Source: Gryllus longicercus (taxonomy: Eukaryota; Arthropoda; Insecta; Orthoptera; Gryllidae). Taken from it: a stretch of DNA of 64,000 nucleotides. A program made the position numbers and the translations under genes. The notes under the pieces are model-generated. The model saw only the letters and a program-made list of their open reading frames with translations. It ran no database searches and had not been told where the DNA came from. The stretch covers positions 124,001 through 188,000 of the forward strand of contig JAZDUA010000424.1 of the NCBI GenBank assembly GCA_038098605.1. The letters run 5' to 3'. Below are positions 54,951 to 64,000 of this stretch, in pieces (position 1 is the first letter of the stretch; each line of letters opens with the position of its first letter).

Positions 54951-56330
54951 TTGAGACAATGCCGTTTGTGTGTCTCTGAAAATGCACAATTATGTGCTCA
55001 CATTCACCGAATTCATTTGAGTTTTCGCGGCACATCATAGGAAATCATTTGACGCATTTGCAGACAGAACCACAATAATGTATAGAAAATGTAATGCAAA
55101 TATTTACGACGATATACTTAGAAGTAAATTTATAATATAAAAATACATATTAACGCAAATTAACGGCGTGAGAGAAATTTAAAAAATTCATTTGCGTAAT
55201 TTTTTAAAACAAAAACACACGAAATAATACAGAAAAATTACTTTTGAGTCATCTTAAACTGTGCATTTAACACTATTCGTACAAAAGATAAAAGAAAAAA
55301 TTGGAGACGTTTTTGAAAAAAATGGGATTTGAGCGTTTCTGAAAATGTGGAATTTTGAGCTCATTTTCACTGAAAACGTCTGAGTTTTCGAAAAATGTTT
55401 ACAAGGCTTTGTTTGCAGCACTTGTTTTAGCAACGTCAATAATGTTCTCAAATTGCTGGTAACGTAAATATTCACGACGTGAGAGACGTGAAAAAAATTG
55501 TAAATACTGAATTAACAAAGGAATAGAGCAATATGGCGTTTATATCATCTTATAGAGCACTATTCCCAACAAACGTTTAAATAACAAAATTGGAGCCGTT
55601 TTTGAAAAATTATCGTTTTTGAAATTTTTCAATATTGAACATTTGACGCAATATTGAGCGAAAACTACTAAAGTTGTCAAGAAATGTACGACCTGACCTC
55701 AATGAAAAACCTTGCAAACCGAAAAAAATTGAGAGATATTCTCTATCTTCAATTTTACAATTGTAGGTAGACGCCGTAAAATTCAAACTTTTGCAATTTT
55801 CGAAAATTCAGAGTTCACAGTGTAATTCGGATCTATGTCATCTTAAATGTGTATTTCACTCCATTCTTACAAGAAATGTAAAGAAAAAATTTGAAGCAAA
55901 TTTTGAAAAAATTGAACATGTCCAATGGAATTCATGTAAATTATCATAAAAAATATCGAATGCTATTCTAAATCGCAGAGCTTCGGTCGAGGTCAGATTG
56001 ACCGCGGAGTACCCACTTTGGAAAAAATTCTATGCATAATTTATGCAGTAGTGTCATAACTTCAAACAGACGGACGGACAGTAAGATGGAGAGACAGATG
56101 GAAAGACAGACGGACAGACAGGCAGACGGACATATATTTTTCGAAGCATTACATAACTTTCTCTATACTACGTATATTACTTCAATTTTTTATTATTGTC
56201 CAATCTTATGTGTGTATCATGAAATAACTACATGATGCCCTTTTTCGTTGACCATTTTGGGGGCACAAAACGAACCCAAATATCCGTTGAAATCTCTTAA
56301 TCGATTTTCTGCAGCATAGCTTAATTTATT
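54950..56330 (+). repeat. AT-rich dispersed repeat, copy 4 (internally repetitive)
   Basis: Phrases such as AAAATTGGAG, TTTTTGAAAAA, GAGCTCATTTTCACTGAAAA, and ACGACGTGAGAG recur several times. A GACGGACAGAC-type tract lies at 56068-56132. A late CCCAAATATCCGTTGAAATCTC (~56276) matches the other copies. It may be several overlapping copies. Confidence 0.5.
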
Positions 56331-56399
56331 TTTACTACGAATACAAGAAAGAAAAGCTCAAAAAAATGAGCGTGGTTTTGAGTGATTGGGAAATAAAAC

Positions 56400-58720
56400 A
56401 TCCTACGATATGGCGACACCGCTTATTCTCATCGTTTCAGAATGGTAGTGCCGGACAATCTAGCGATGAACTCTTAAAAATGCCACGACACGCCACTGCT
56501 TTCGCGCCTTTCTCCGTAATGAGATGGTTTTAATTTATATATTATTACATAATGGGGGAAAATATCAATTTAATTATTTGTTTAAGGCCGATGATTCTAT
56601 GGCATTCACCATAGATTTGAACATAGTAACGTACTGAAATATTAAATAAAAACGCTTTCAATTTCAAAATATATAGCGCCAATATAACATTGCAATTCTT
56701 ATTCAAATTCTCCACTGAGTTACGCCACTGCGACTGAAATGCACTAACAATAATTTACGTCCTCATTCCAGAACGTCCATATTCTCTCTGGTTGTTGATA
56801 TCGACGTTCATCAAGTGTCAGTATCAACAGCTCACTATCAGAAATCCACATACAAAGCAAATACGTTACTTCACAACGCATTGCCAGATGACATTAAACA
56901 ATTGAAGTGGGTACACAAATTTAAGTTAAAAGTAAAATATTTTCTGCTGCATAACTTTCTATACGATTAGAGACTATACTGATCAACAAAAACAAAAATA
57001 TTGTTTATTTTAACAAAACATATAATGAATTCAATTTACATTTGTATTGAATAATGTTTTAAAAAAGACTTAATATGCTTGTAAAAAATAATGTACTTCA
57101 GCTTCCGGGTCAATGACCCCCATCTCGATTAGGTTTTTGTCCAGTTTCCGTCATCGATTGAGCAAATGCTGAGATGGCCCCTTGTTTTGCTTCTGGTCGT
57201 AAACGTAGCTTCACTATGCGCACGTTTTGTTGAACTCTCATTTTGCAAGTAGTCTATAACATATAGATTATGAAAAAAAACCGGAGCTCGTGGAGGGCAT
57301 CGTTTCTCCTCTCGGCGGCGCCTGAAACTAAACGACGCGCAGCAACTCCCACTCACCCTCATGCGCGTGAACATTATATCCGTACCGTGTACACCCAGGT
57401 GCTCGTAGGTCTAGCATCCGTTGCGCCTGCAAAAGCCCCCGTGTTGCCTCGTGCCAGTAGTAACGTGTTTGCGCCTCAACCTTTTTTAGCCATTTTACTT
57501 GTATTTGCCCACAATATTTTTTTTTATTTCTATAATTACCCTCGTGAGCCAGCCAGAGACGCATCAGACCTTGCATGCAAATCAGATATGAGAGATTAAT
57601 CCGTGTATGTCTTGAAGACCGGAAGGGCGATTCTGAGATGCTACGTGTGCACTGGAAGGTCAATGCATACGCGCTGACAAACCACAAACCGCCACAGCAA
57701 AACAGTGAGTGGTGGTAAACAGGAACAGGCGTTGATGAGCGACAGCTTGCGGTTCAACGATGTGGTGAATCATTTAAAAGATCTGGAGAGCGTAAGAGGT
57801 CCGTCAACTATTGCCACTTCAACTGAGACAGCAAGGACCTTGGCTTCGAGTTACGGAGACGGATTTTTGTCACTTGCCGGGTGGCTAGGTCTAATTGAGA
57901 CAGAGGAGAACTCTAGCGGTTGGCTGCTCTGGTGGTTTTCCCTGCTTTCTCCGATAAAAATCTACACTGATTCCAAATCAGTTCCTTAACGAACCTACTA
58001 CGGTCCACCCGCTATCTTTCTTTCCTAATTAGTGACTCTTTATCTCCCTCTTCTCATTGATGCACACACTAACTTACATGCATTATACTTTTACTCATGA
58101 TGGCAGACCAGTAGAGAGCATAACGCTTGTGGGCGGCACCCCTGGTGGAGATACACGGGGGATATCCCCGTAAGGCAACTTGTAGATCAGATCCAGATAT
58201 CACGTTTATGTGGGGCAGCATCTCTCCACCACATCCCGAGATATAATTTACACTAAACTTAAGGAACTCTTATCCTTAGTAGTTGAGCCCGAAAACAGAA
58301 AATAATTAATCTTTCGCGTTGGAAGCGAGCATGTTTGCAATGAGCTACTGGAGACTCCAAAACTTTTACATCGAATTTTACCGTGTATAAAGTTTTTGGG
58401 GCTCGCCGGTTTCCGGCCTTCCGGGAGATTGCATACGTCTCCGGCACTGCCTCCGAGAAGCAAGAAGTTAGCACTTGAGGTGTTTGCTGTCAAAACCAGC
58501 TCATTCCTTGTGCAAAGATTTTACAAGAACCTCAATACGCACGCGCCCCACACGCGATGTGGTAGACGGGATACATCCTCGTCACACTTTAGGAGGAGAA
58601 TAGGCTGGATTTCAACCAAATTCTTTTATGAAGTTACGAACAAGCCCATAAACAGCAAAATGCGAAATAAAAAAGTGAAGTTTGCTAAATGAAGGAATGA
58701 GCCGGCGCTGAAGCAAACGC
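56400..58720. other. Unassigned stretch upstream of the ankyrin gene
   Basis: No splice-bounded exon could be fixed. The 94-codon frame at 57705-57989 (starting MSGGKQEQALMSDSLRF) is not recognised. The GC-richer 58100-58200 patch (GGCGGCACCCCTGGTGGAG) looks like transposon sequence. A 5' untranslated exon of the downstream gene may hide here. Confidence 0.35.
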
Positions 58721-58721
58721 C

Positions 58722-58731
58722 TCGTTTTCAG
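58722..58731 (+). promoter_or_regulatory. Candidate 3' splice site before the ankyrin-repeat frame
   Basis: TCGTTTTCAG ends four bases before the ATG at 58736. If used, the first exon is non-coding or carries upstream codons. Confidence 0.5.
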
Positions 58732-58735
58732 GAGC

Positions 58736-61192
58736 ATGGAGGCAGCGGGCGCGTGTTGCCGCTGCGCCACAGGCCCCGCGGAGGAGGCGCCCGAGGGCGG
58801 GGGCGGGGGCGCGGGCGCGGGCGCGGGCGGCTGCGGGGAGCGGTGCGGGCGGCCGGGGCCGGGCGCGGAGCCAGCCTCCGCCGAAGCCACCGACGCCGCC
58901 TACCGCTCCGTGTCGCAGGCGCTGCAGCACCTGCAGGAGGTGATCGGGCACTTGGACGCCAAAGTGGAAGGCACGCGCAGGGCCATCCACGGCATCAAGC
59001 ACAGCATCCGCGAGAAGCGCCACCGCGTGGACGGGCTGCACAAGCGGATGGACGACGTGGAGAGACGGCTGCTGTTCGACACCAAGCTCAAAGAATTCTT
59101 CCGGCCGTTCGCCGACTGCGTGGTGCCGACCCCGCCCGCCTTCCCGATGCTGCCCGTCCCGCCGCCCGTCTACTCCTCCATCTCCACCTCCACTTCCGAC
59201 CTGCCGTCGTCGGGGTCGGAGGCCATGGCGTTCGACTCCTCCTTGTCGTGCTTGCGCTCCTTCTCTCTGGCGTCCGACTCCGCCCACGCGCCCGTATCCA
59301 TCGCCATTTCCGTTTCCAACTCTCCGACCGCTGCCCAAAACGGAGACCTGCGAGACTCCACTGTAATACTGCGTTTCATTCCGGTTTCGAACAGCGACTC
59401 CACCCACAGCGCGGCGCCCGACACGATGCATCAAAACAGCGTTCTCCGAGAAACCAACTCTCACCGCAGTACCGCCTGCCTCACTGATAACAGAGATACT
59501 CACGAATCTAGAACTTGTGGCAAGGGTACATCCACGGATAAATCTCCTTCTCCCCCTAATATTAGCTCTGTTTCCACTAACGAAAGTTCGTTCCTCAATT
59601 TTCACTCAGCTTACAAGACGCGTTCTGTCCTCAGTCCGATTTCCGCACGCGAAACCAATTCAAACTATACAACGAGCACCGTGCACGACTATAAATCGGT
59701 TCATGATTCAATGCCCTCCTTCAGATCCAAATCTACACTGAAATTGTACCCTGGATCGCATGTTCCCAATGATGAATCTACATCTGCTCCAAAGTTCTAT
59801 CAGAGCCCAATTTTTGTCCCCCAAAAGGCTTCCATGGAAAATTGTGAATCCATTCATAAATTAAACTCATCCCCTCTAGCACAGGTAAACGATACACCAT
59901 TATTCACCAGTACACCCAATCTCATCACATCGACTAGTAACAGCACCTTCCCGCTCGATTCTAAAATCACACCTACCTTTATTCCCACGTGCGCTTCCGA
60001 ATCGTCGTGTCCGCCCGTTCCTATTCCGTCGTGCATCTCCTGCTCGTCTCCCGCGTCGCCTCCATCGTCGTCTTTCGCCTCCATCGTCAACTACTCGTCG
60101 TCGTTCCTGAGCGGCATGGAGCGTCCGAGCGGCTGGCGCTCGCTCCTCATCCAGACGGTGTCGAGCACCGTGCGACCGCTCACGGTGCACAGCTCGCGCG
60201 TGATGAGCGATGAGGACGAGCGCGACGATCGCCCGGCGTCCGCGCCTCGCCGCAGCGCCCTCGAACCGCCGCCGCCGCCGCCGCCGCCGACGTCGGGCGA
60301 CGAGACGGACTCCATGTGCGCCATCGAGTACATCGCGTTGCCGCACTTCCAGCGCTCCGCGTTCGCGCAAACCGACGCCTTCCGCGCTCCCCCCGGCGCC
60401 CCGGCGGCCGTCGCTTCGCTGCCCAGCCTCTTCCGGCACGAGGCGCGCGCGCCGGGCGGCCGTGCCGTGCGCGTCAGCCGCTCCACTCCCATCCAGAGCG
60501 AGTTCGCGTTCACGGGGCACGTGACGTCGGTGGGCGTGTGCACATCCAAGCCCGTCGTCAGCGTGCAGGCGGCCACCTCCAACCCGGCCTCCCTAGCCGT
60601 GGCCACCTCCGTCTCCCGCGCCTCCGTCCCGCTCATGCGCACCGAGTACCACCTGCTCACCGGCAAGACATTGACGCTGCTGGGCAAAGAGCTGCTCAAG
60701 GCCTCGTACGAAGGACGCGCCGCCGACGTGGAGCTCATCCTCCGCGCGGGGGTCCACGTCGACTACACGTGCGGCTCCACGTGGACGCCGCTGCACCGCG
60801 CTTCGTGGGGCGGCCACGAGGGCGTGGTGGCGCTGCTGCTGCGGCGCGGAGCGGACGTGCGCGCCACGACGGCGTTCGGCTTCACAGCGCTGCACATCGC
60901 TGCCTACAACGACCCTGGCGGAGAGTGCGTGCGGCTGCTGATCGACGCCGGGGCCGAGCTGGACGCGAGGAACCGCTTGGGGTGGACGCCGCTGCACTAC
61001 GCCGCCGAGGGAGGGCGCAGCGCTGCCGTCGGCGCCTTGGTGAAAGCAGGAGCGAGCGCTATGGTGCGCAGCGCCAGAGGCAAAACGCCGTTCCACGTGG
61101 CGCGCTCCCTCAAAATACGCCAGCTCCTGCTCACGGGCCACGACGACTCCCTCATCCCGGAGGAAGACGAGCAGGAGATTGAGGTGTCCTGA
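58736..61192 (+). CDS. Ankyrin-repeat protein with coiled-coil N-terminus
   Basis: An uninterrupted frame of 818 codons. Residues 1-50 are Gly/Ala/Cys-rich. Residues ~54-118 form a coiled coil (VSQALQHLQEVIGHLDAKVE to DDVERRLLFDTKLKEFFR). Residues ~120-510 are Ser/Thr/Pro-rich and probably disordered. A run of prolines lies near 512-520. Residues ~645-800 hold four clear ankyrin repeats with TPLH/TALH/TPLH/TPFH at 684, 717, 751 and 784 (33-34 spacing), plus a capping half-repeat before them. The C-terminus is acidic (EEDEQEIEVS). No signal peptide or membrane segment is seen. Ankyrin repeats mediate protein binding, so a scaffold or adaptor role is inferred, not shown. The GC content is very high at both ends and lower in the middle. 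The frame may be the main exon of a spliced gene. Confidence 0.85.
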   Translation: MEAAGACCRCATGPAEEAPEGGGGGAGAGAGGCGERCGRPGPGAEPASAEATDAAYRSVSQALQHLQEVIGHLDAKVEGTRRAIHGIKHSIREKRHRVDGLHKRMDDVERRLLFDTKLKEFFRPFADCVVPTPPAFPMLPVPPPVYSSISTSTSDLPSSGSEAMAFDSSLSCLRSFSLASDSAHAPVSIAISVSNSPTAAQNGDLRDSTVILRFIPVSNSDSTHSAAPDTMHQNSVLRETNSHRSTACLTDNRDTHESRTCGKGTSTDKSPSPPNISSVSTNESSFLNFHSAYKTRSVLSPISARETNSNYTTSTVHDYKSVHDSMPSFRSKSTLKLYPGSHVPNDESTSAPKFYQSPIFVPQKASMENCESIHKLNSSPLAQVNDTPLFTSTPNLITSTSNSTFPLDSKITPTFIPTCASESSCPPVPIPSCISCSSPASPPSSSFASIVNYSSSFLSGMERPSGWRSLLIQTVSSTVRPLTVHSSRVMSDEDERDDRPASAPRRSALEPPPPPPPPTSGDETDSMCAIEYIALPHFQRSAFAQTDAFRAPPGAPAAVASLPSLFRHEARAPGGRAVRVSRSTPIQSEFAFTGHVTSVGVCTSKPVVSVQAATSNPASLAVATSVSRASVPLMRTEYHLLTGKTLTLLGKELLKASYEGRAADVELILRAGVHVDYTCGSTWTPLHRASWGGHEGVVALLLRRGADVRATTAFGFTALHIAAYNDPGGECVRLLIDAGAELDARNRLGWTPLHYAAEGGRSAAVGALVKAGASAMVRSARGKTPFHVARSLKIRQLLLTGHDDSLIPEEDEQEIEVS

Positions 61193-62480
61193 AATGTTTC
61201 CTGGGAATGTTATGGGAGTTTCAACGAGAGGAAATAGAAAAATATTAATATACTTTTCGAATTATTAAACTACATGCGAATAAGCCTGGATTGCTTGGAA
61301 TGTCTCAGCATTTATTAAAATAGATGTCGCTACCTCTGGCACTTCACTTAGGTATGCATGTGAAGGAAGCCTCGTTTAATGAAAATTTCCAAATAATGTC
61401 AGAGAAATCTACGCAGGGATACAAACAATTGACTGATCTTGAAACTGCAATCAATTAAATTATTCAAGTCATATTTCGATTGTGGATTGTGAATTATTTC
61501 CCCCCAAACGCCAACATTTTACTCGTGAACGTACGCTAAAAACATGTAGAAAGAAGACAGCATTTTTGCGTTAATGTTCATTATCGCAGTTCATTATTGC
61601 AGTCCTCTCTGTAAAAACTAGGAATGTGGCAGATCTTATTATTAGGTTTGTGAAGGGACTTCAAGTGCTGGTTGAAATCGAGGACCAAGAACTGTGTGAA
61701 GAAGAATAATCTGCGAAGCAGGACGCTGAGGATATGAATATTAGAACTAAACACACATTGCCATGCGAAGCAAGAAATGGAACACAATTCAATTCATTAC
61801 AATTATACATTCACATTTAATATATCCGTTTCTTTGAAAACTTCGCCCATTCAATAATAAGTACCTTTACACTTTTAAATCACGCATAATTTGGAATGAT
61901 TTGATAGAAGATGATGATTCCTGTATCTTTCAATTAAGTGTAATGTAAGATGTGTGAAAAAATATGTGGTGTACATAAAAAGAACCTTGTCAAATATTAA
62001 AAAATATGGTAAAAATTTGAAATGTGGAATTTGGATTATTTCAAATAAATAAGCTATTTCTTCCACATACACTTTGTTTTTATTTTCTCTTTTTATATTG
62101 CAATTAGCTGAAGAACCTTGTATTGTCGGAGTATTGATCATACATTTTTTTACGCAGGAAGAGAAATTCCATCTCTTCCCGCCCTGCGGCTGAATCTACT
62201 TCTATTCTATTGTACGAGATCCGCCCTGCCCCGCCTCACTCTGCCTGACTCTCATCTGGAAATACTCGGTCTTCCTCACTAAAACAACATTCATATTTTT
62301 TCTTTTTGATCGGTCTCACCTCCAAAATACGCTCATTTTATAACTACATAGAATTTTATATATTATACCAATACTTTCAATCAAATGCCACATTGTAAAA
62401 CAAACTCTTTTAAATATTTTTTCGCAAATTTATAAATAAAAGCTTGAAATTGATGTTTATCGCCACATAATTTTCGTATA
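61193..62480. other. 3' flank of the ankyrin gene, AT-rich
   Basis: Probable 3' UTR then intergenic DNA. AATAAA occurs at 62044-62049, but in such AT-rich sequence this is weak evidence for the polyadenylation site. Confidence 0.4.
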
Positions 62481-62487
62481 AATTAAA

Positions 62488-62890
62488 GTGGTGCGGTGGC
62501 TCAGGTGGCTCGGTGGTCCAGCGCGAAGTCGCTCGCCTTTCACCAATGAGGGGTGGGATCGATTCCTGTCGATTCTCCGACAACCTCATGTGAAATTTGT
62601 TCCGACAAAACGAGTTGGCTGCTTCACAAGGGCTAATCCAACCCCTGAGAAGTGTTCTAAATCCTACCCTAATTCTGGCCGCTGGCTAGTGACGCAGGAG
62701 CGCGTAAGAGAGAGGCGCGTACCTGGCGGTCTTCTTGACAACCGACTGAAACTAGACGTGACAAACAATGCTGAGAATTAATGGAGGATTACTCCCGCGT
62801 AGTAATTAATGGAATTTTACTCCAAAAGCGTTAAGCGCTCAACACCCCCCAAGGGGCTTGGAGAGGCGTTGCGTCTGTATAGACACACAA
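62488..62890 (+). mobile_element. tRNA-derived SINE
   Basis: The A-box-like TGGCTCAGGTGG (62501-62512) and B-box-like GGGATCGATTCC (62546-62557) lead a body of about 330 bp in GC-richer sequence. It differs from the 10.3 and 48.4 kb families. The tail and target duplication are not clear. Confidence 0.65.
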
Positions 62891-64000
62891 ATTATAAAAG
62901 TGCTTTTAATTGAATTTGAGAGTGTTTTTGAGAGTCCTTGAAAAAATAGGGGTTCACGAAATGGTGTCAATAATCATTTAAACATATATAGTATCTCCAA
63001 GCATCCAATATTATAGTGCATTCCGGCTTGACAAAGGTTTTTTATTTTATTTAAAATAATCATTGCTTCCATTTTCAACAATCTTGAAAAACAGCGATTG
63101 CGCACAATCAATTCCTCTGACTACCCATACCGATCTCTAACCACAATTACATTTTTTACTTTATTTTTTCTTCTCATTAATTCAAATAAGTATTCTTAAA
63201 CCAATCAAAACTAGGTTTTCACTCTCCAGTACCTTACAACACGTCCCTACAAAACTCATCCCATCTATCACAATTTTAGCATCTACATGTAAATCATTCA
63301 AATGTTTCCCTTTCGTTCATGAAATCCGAAAATACATCATAATGAAGCTTAATGTACTACAAATAAACCAAAAACTAATTGATACAAAACATGTGTGCAT
63401 CATACCTTTTACGGCAATATCAATCATTTCGAATTAGACAATTGAATGTAAAATAAACAAACAGTTCGCTCCTATCTTATAGATACGCAATTCTGTGCAT
63501 TGATGAACTCAGTGATAGATCTCAGTCGTCATCCTCTAGTTGGTTGGTTGTTAGTGATACCGGGCGCGTCATCTATTGAGGTCATTAGTCCCGTAAGTGT
63601 AATGTATGATTTTTCATAGAGAGATGATGTTTCTCCGCTGTATAGCGAGATCCGGCGCAGATATGCCCCCAGCCGGGATAAGCTCTAAGCTCCCGACTGG
63701 TCTCCCGGCATATGTGGTAATGAAGTGCATATTGAAGTGCAGTGTGTAAGGTGCGAGGATAGGACAAGGAAGAGGGAGGATAGATCGCGCGCGGTCCGCG
63801 GCCATTTGTTAGTGTAGTGCTCCGCCATTCGCCTGGGGACGATCGGAGAAACTACGGAAAACTACCGATCAGAGCAGCCGGTCGCGAGAATTCTATTTCA
63901 GACAGCGACTGAATTCGACATACTGTGGTGACGTGTAGCTAACCCATTGCACATTGGTACACTCTTGTATCTGTGGTGTACTAATGCTAAGTGAAAAACT
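62891..64000. other. Non-coding end of window
   Basis: AT-rich to ~63530. After that comes a GC-richer patch (63540-63920) beginning GGTTGGTTGTTAGTGATACC, probably part of a repeat cut by the window edge. No gene was recognised. Confidence 0.4.

Noticed and set aside
58685..59605. 306-codon minus-strand frame opposite the ankyrin gene
   Set aside because: It is a GC-rich antisense shadow. The peptide is Arg/Gly/Ala low-complexity, and the plus strand has a conserved ankyrin domain in the full-length frame.
59900..61182. Other long frames over the ankyrin gene (both strands)
   Set aside because: They are shadows caused by high GC and few stops. They show Arg/Ala-rich compositions and no domains.
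1..64000. CRISPR arrays, bacterial operons, rRNA genes
   Set aside because: No regularly spaced repeat-spacer pattern, no ribosomal RNA motif and no prokaryotic gene organisation were seen. The window is eukaryotic.

Overview
The window looks like nuclear DNA from an arthropod, most likely an insect with a large, repeat-rich genome. It is AT-rich, and real coding sequence is confined to GC-rich islands with spliceosomal borders. The rest is microsatellites, tRNA-derived SINEs, mariner and Tc1-like transposase relics, a LINE relic and LTR retrotransposons. No operons, Shine-Dalgarno sites, CRISPR arrays or intact tRNA/rRNA genes were seen. The species cannot be named from the sequence alone.

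Layout. 1-6.4 kb: AT-rich, no gene, with one LTR scrap near 1.55 kb. 7-25.5 kb (possibly to 34.1 kb): widely spaced GC-rich exons on the minus strand with good splice sites, probably one long-intron gene that I cannot name. Its introns hold SINEs, microsatellites, a mariner pseudogene (13.5-14.3 kb), an LTR fragment (14.4-14.9 kb) and a complete 785-bp solo LTR with ATAC target-site duplications (19.67-20.46 kb). 28.0-33.5 kb: two nearly identical ~820-bp repeats in inverted orientation around a ~3.8-kb spacer. The spacer holds a head-to-head pair of hammerhead-like motifs and a degraded minus-strand LINE. 34.2-39.8 kb: Tc1-like fragments, one split by a 577-bp solo LTR with ACTG duplications.

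39.77-45.12 kb: the most notable element, a complete Ty3/Gypsy insertion with 686/687-bp LTRs and ATAC duplications, sitting inside a Tc1-like transposase. Its single long frame encodes coiled coil, SCAN-like Gag, CCHC knuckle, DTG protease, HHCC zinc finger and DDE integrase. A short RNase H tail follows in another frame, and reverse transcriptase is missing. Integrase upstream of RNase H is the order of Gmr1-like Gypsy elements, the group from which the vertebrate SCAN domain is thought to derive.

45.6-58.6 kb: AT-rich DNA with SINEs, fold-back palindromes and copies of an unnamed AT-rich repeat. 58.74-61.19 kb: an intact plus-strand frame of 818 codons for a protein with an N-terminal coiled coil, a long Ser/Thr/Pro-rich middle and C-terminal ankyrin repeats. 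61.2-64 kb: one more SINE and no gene.
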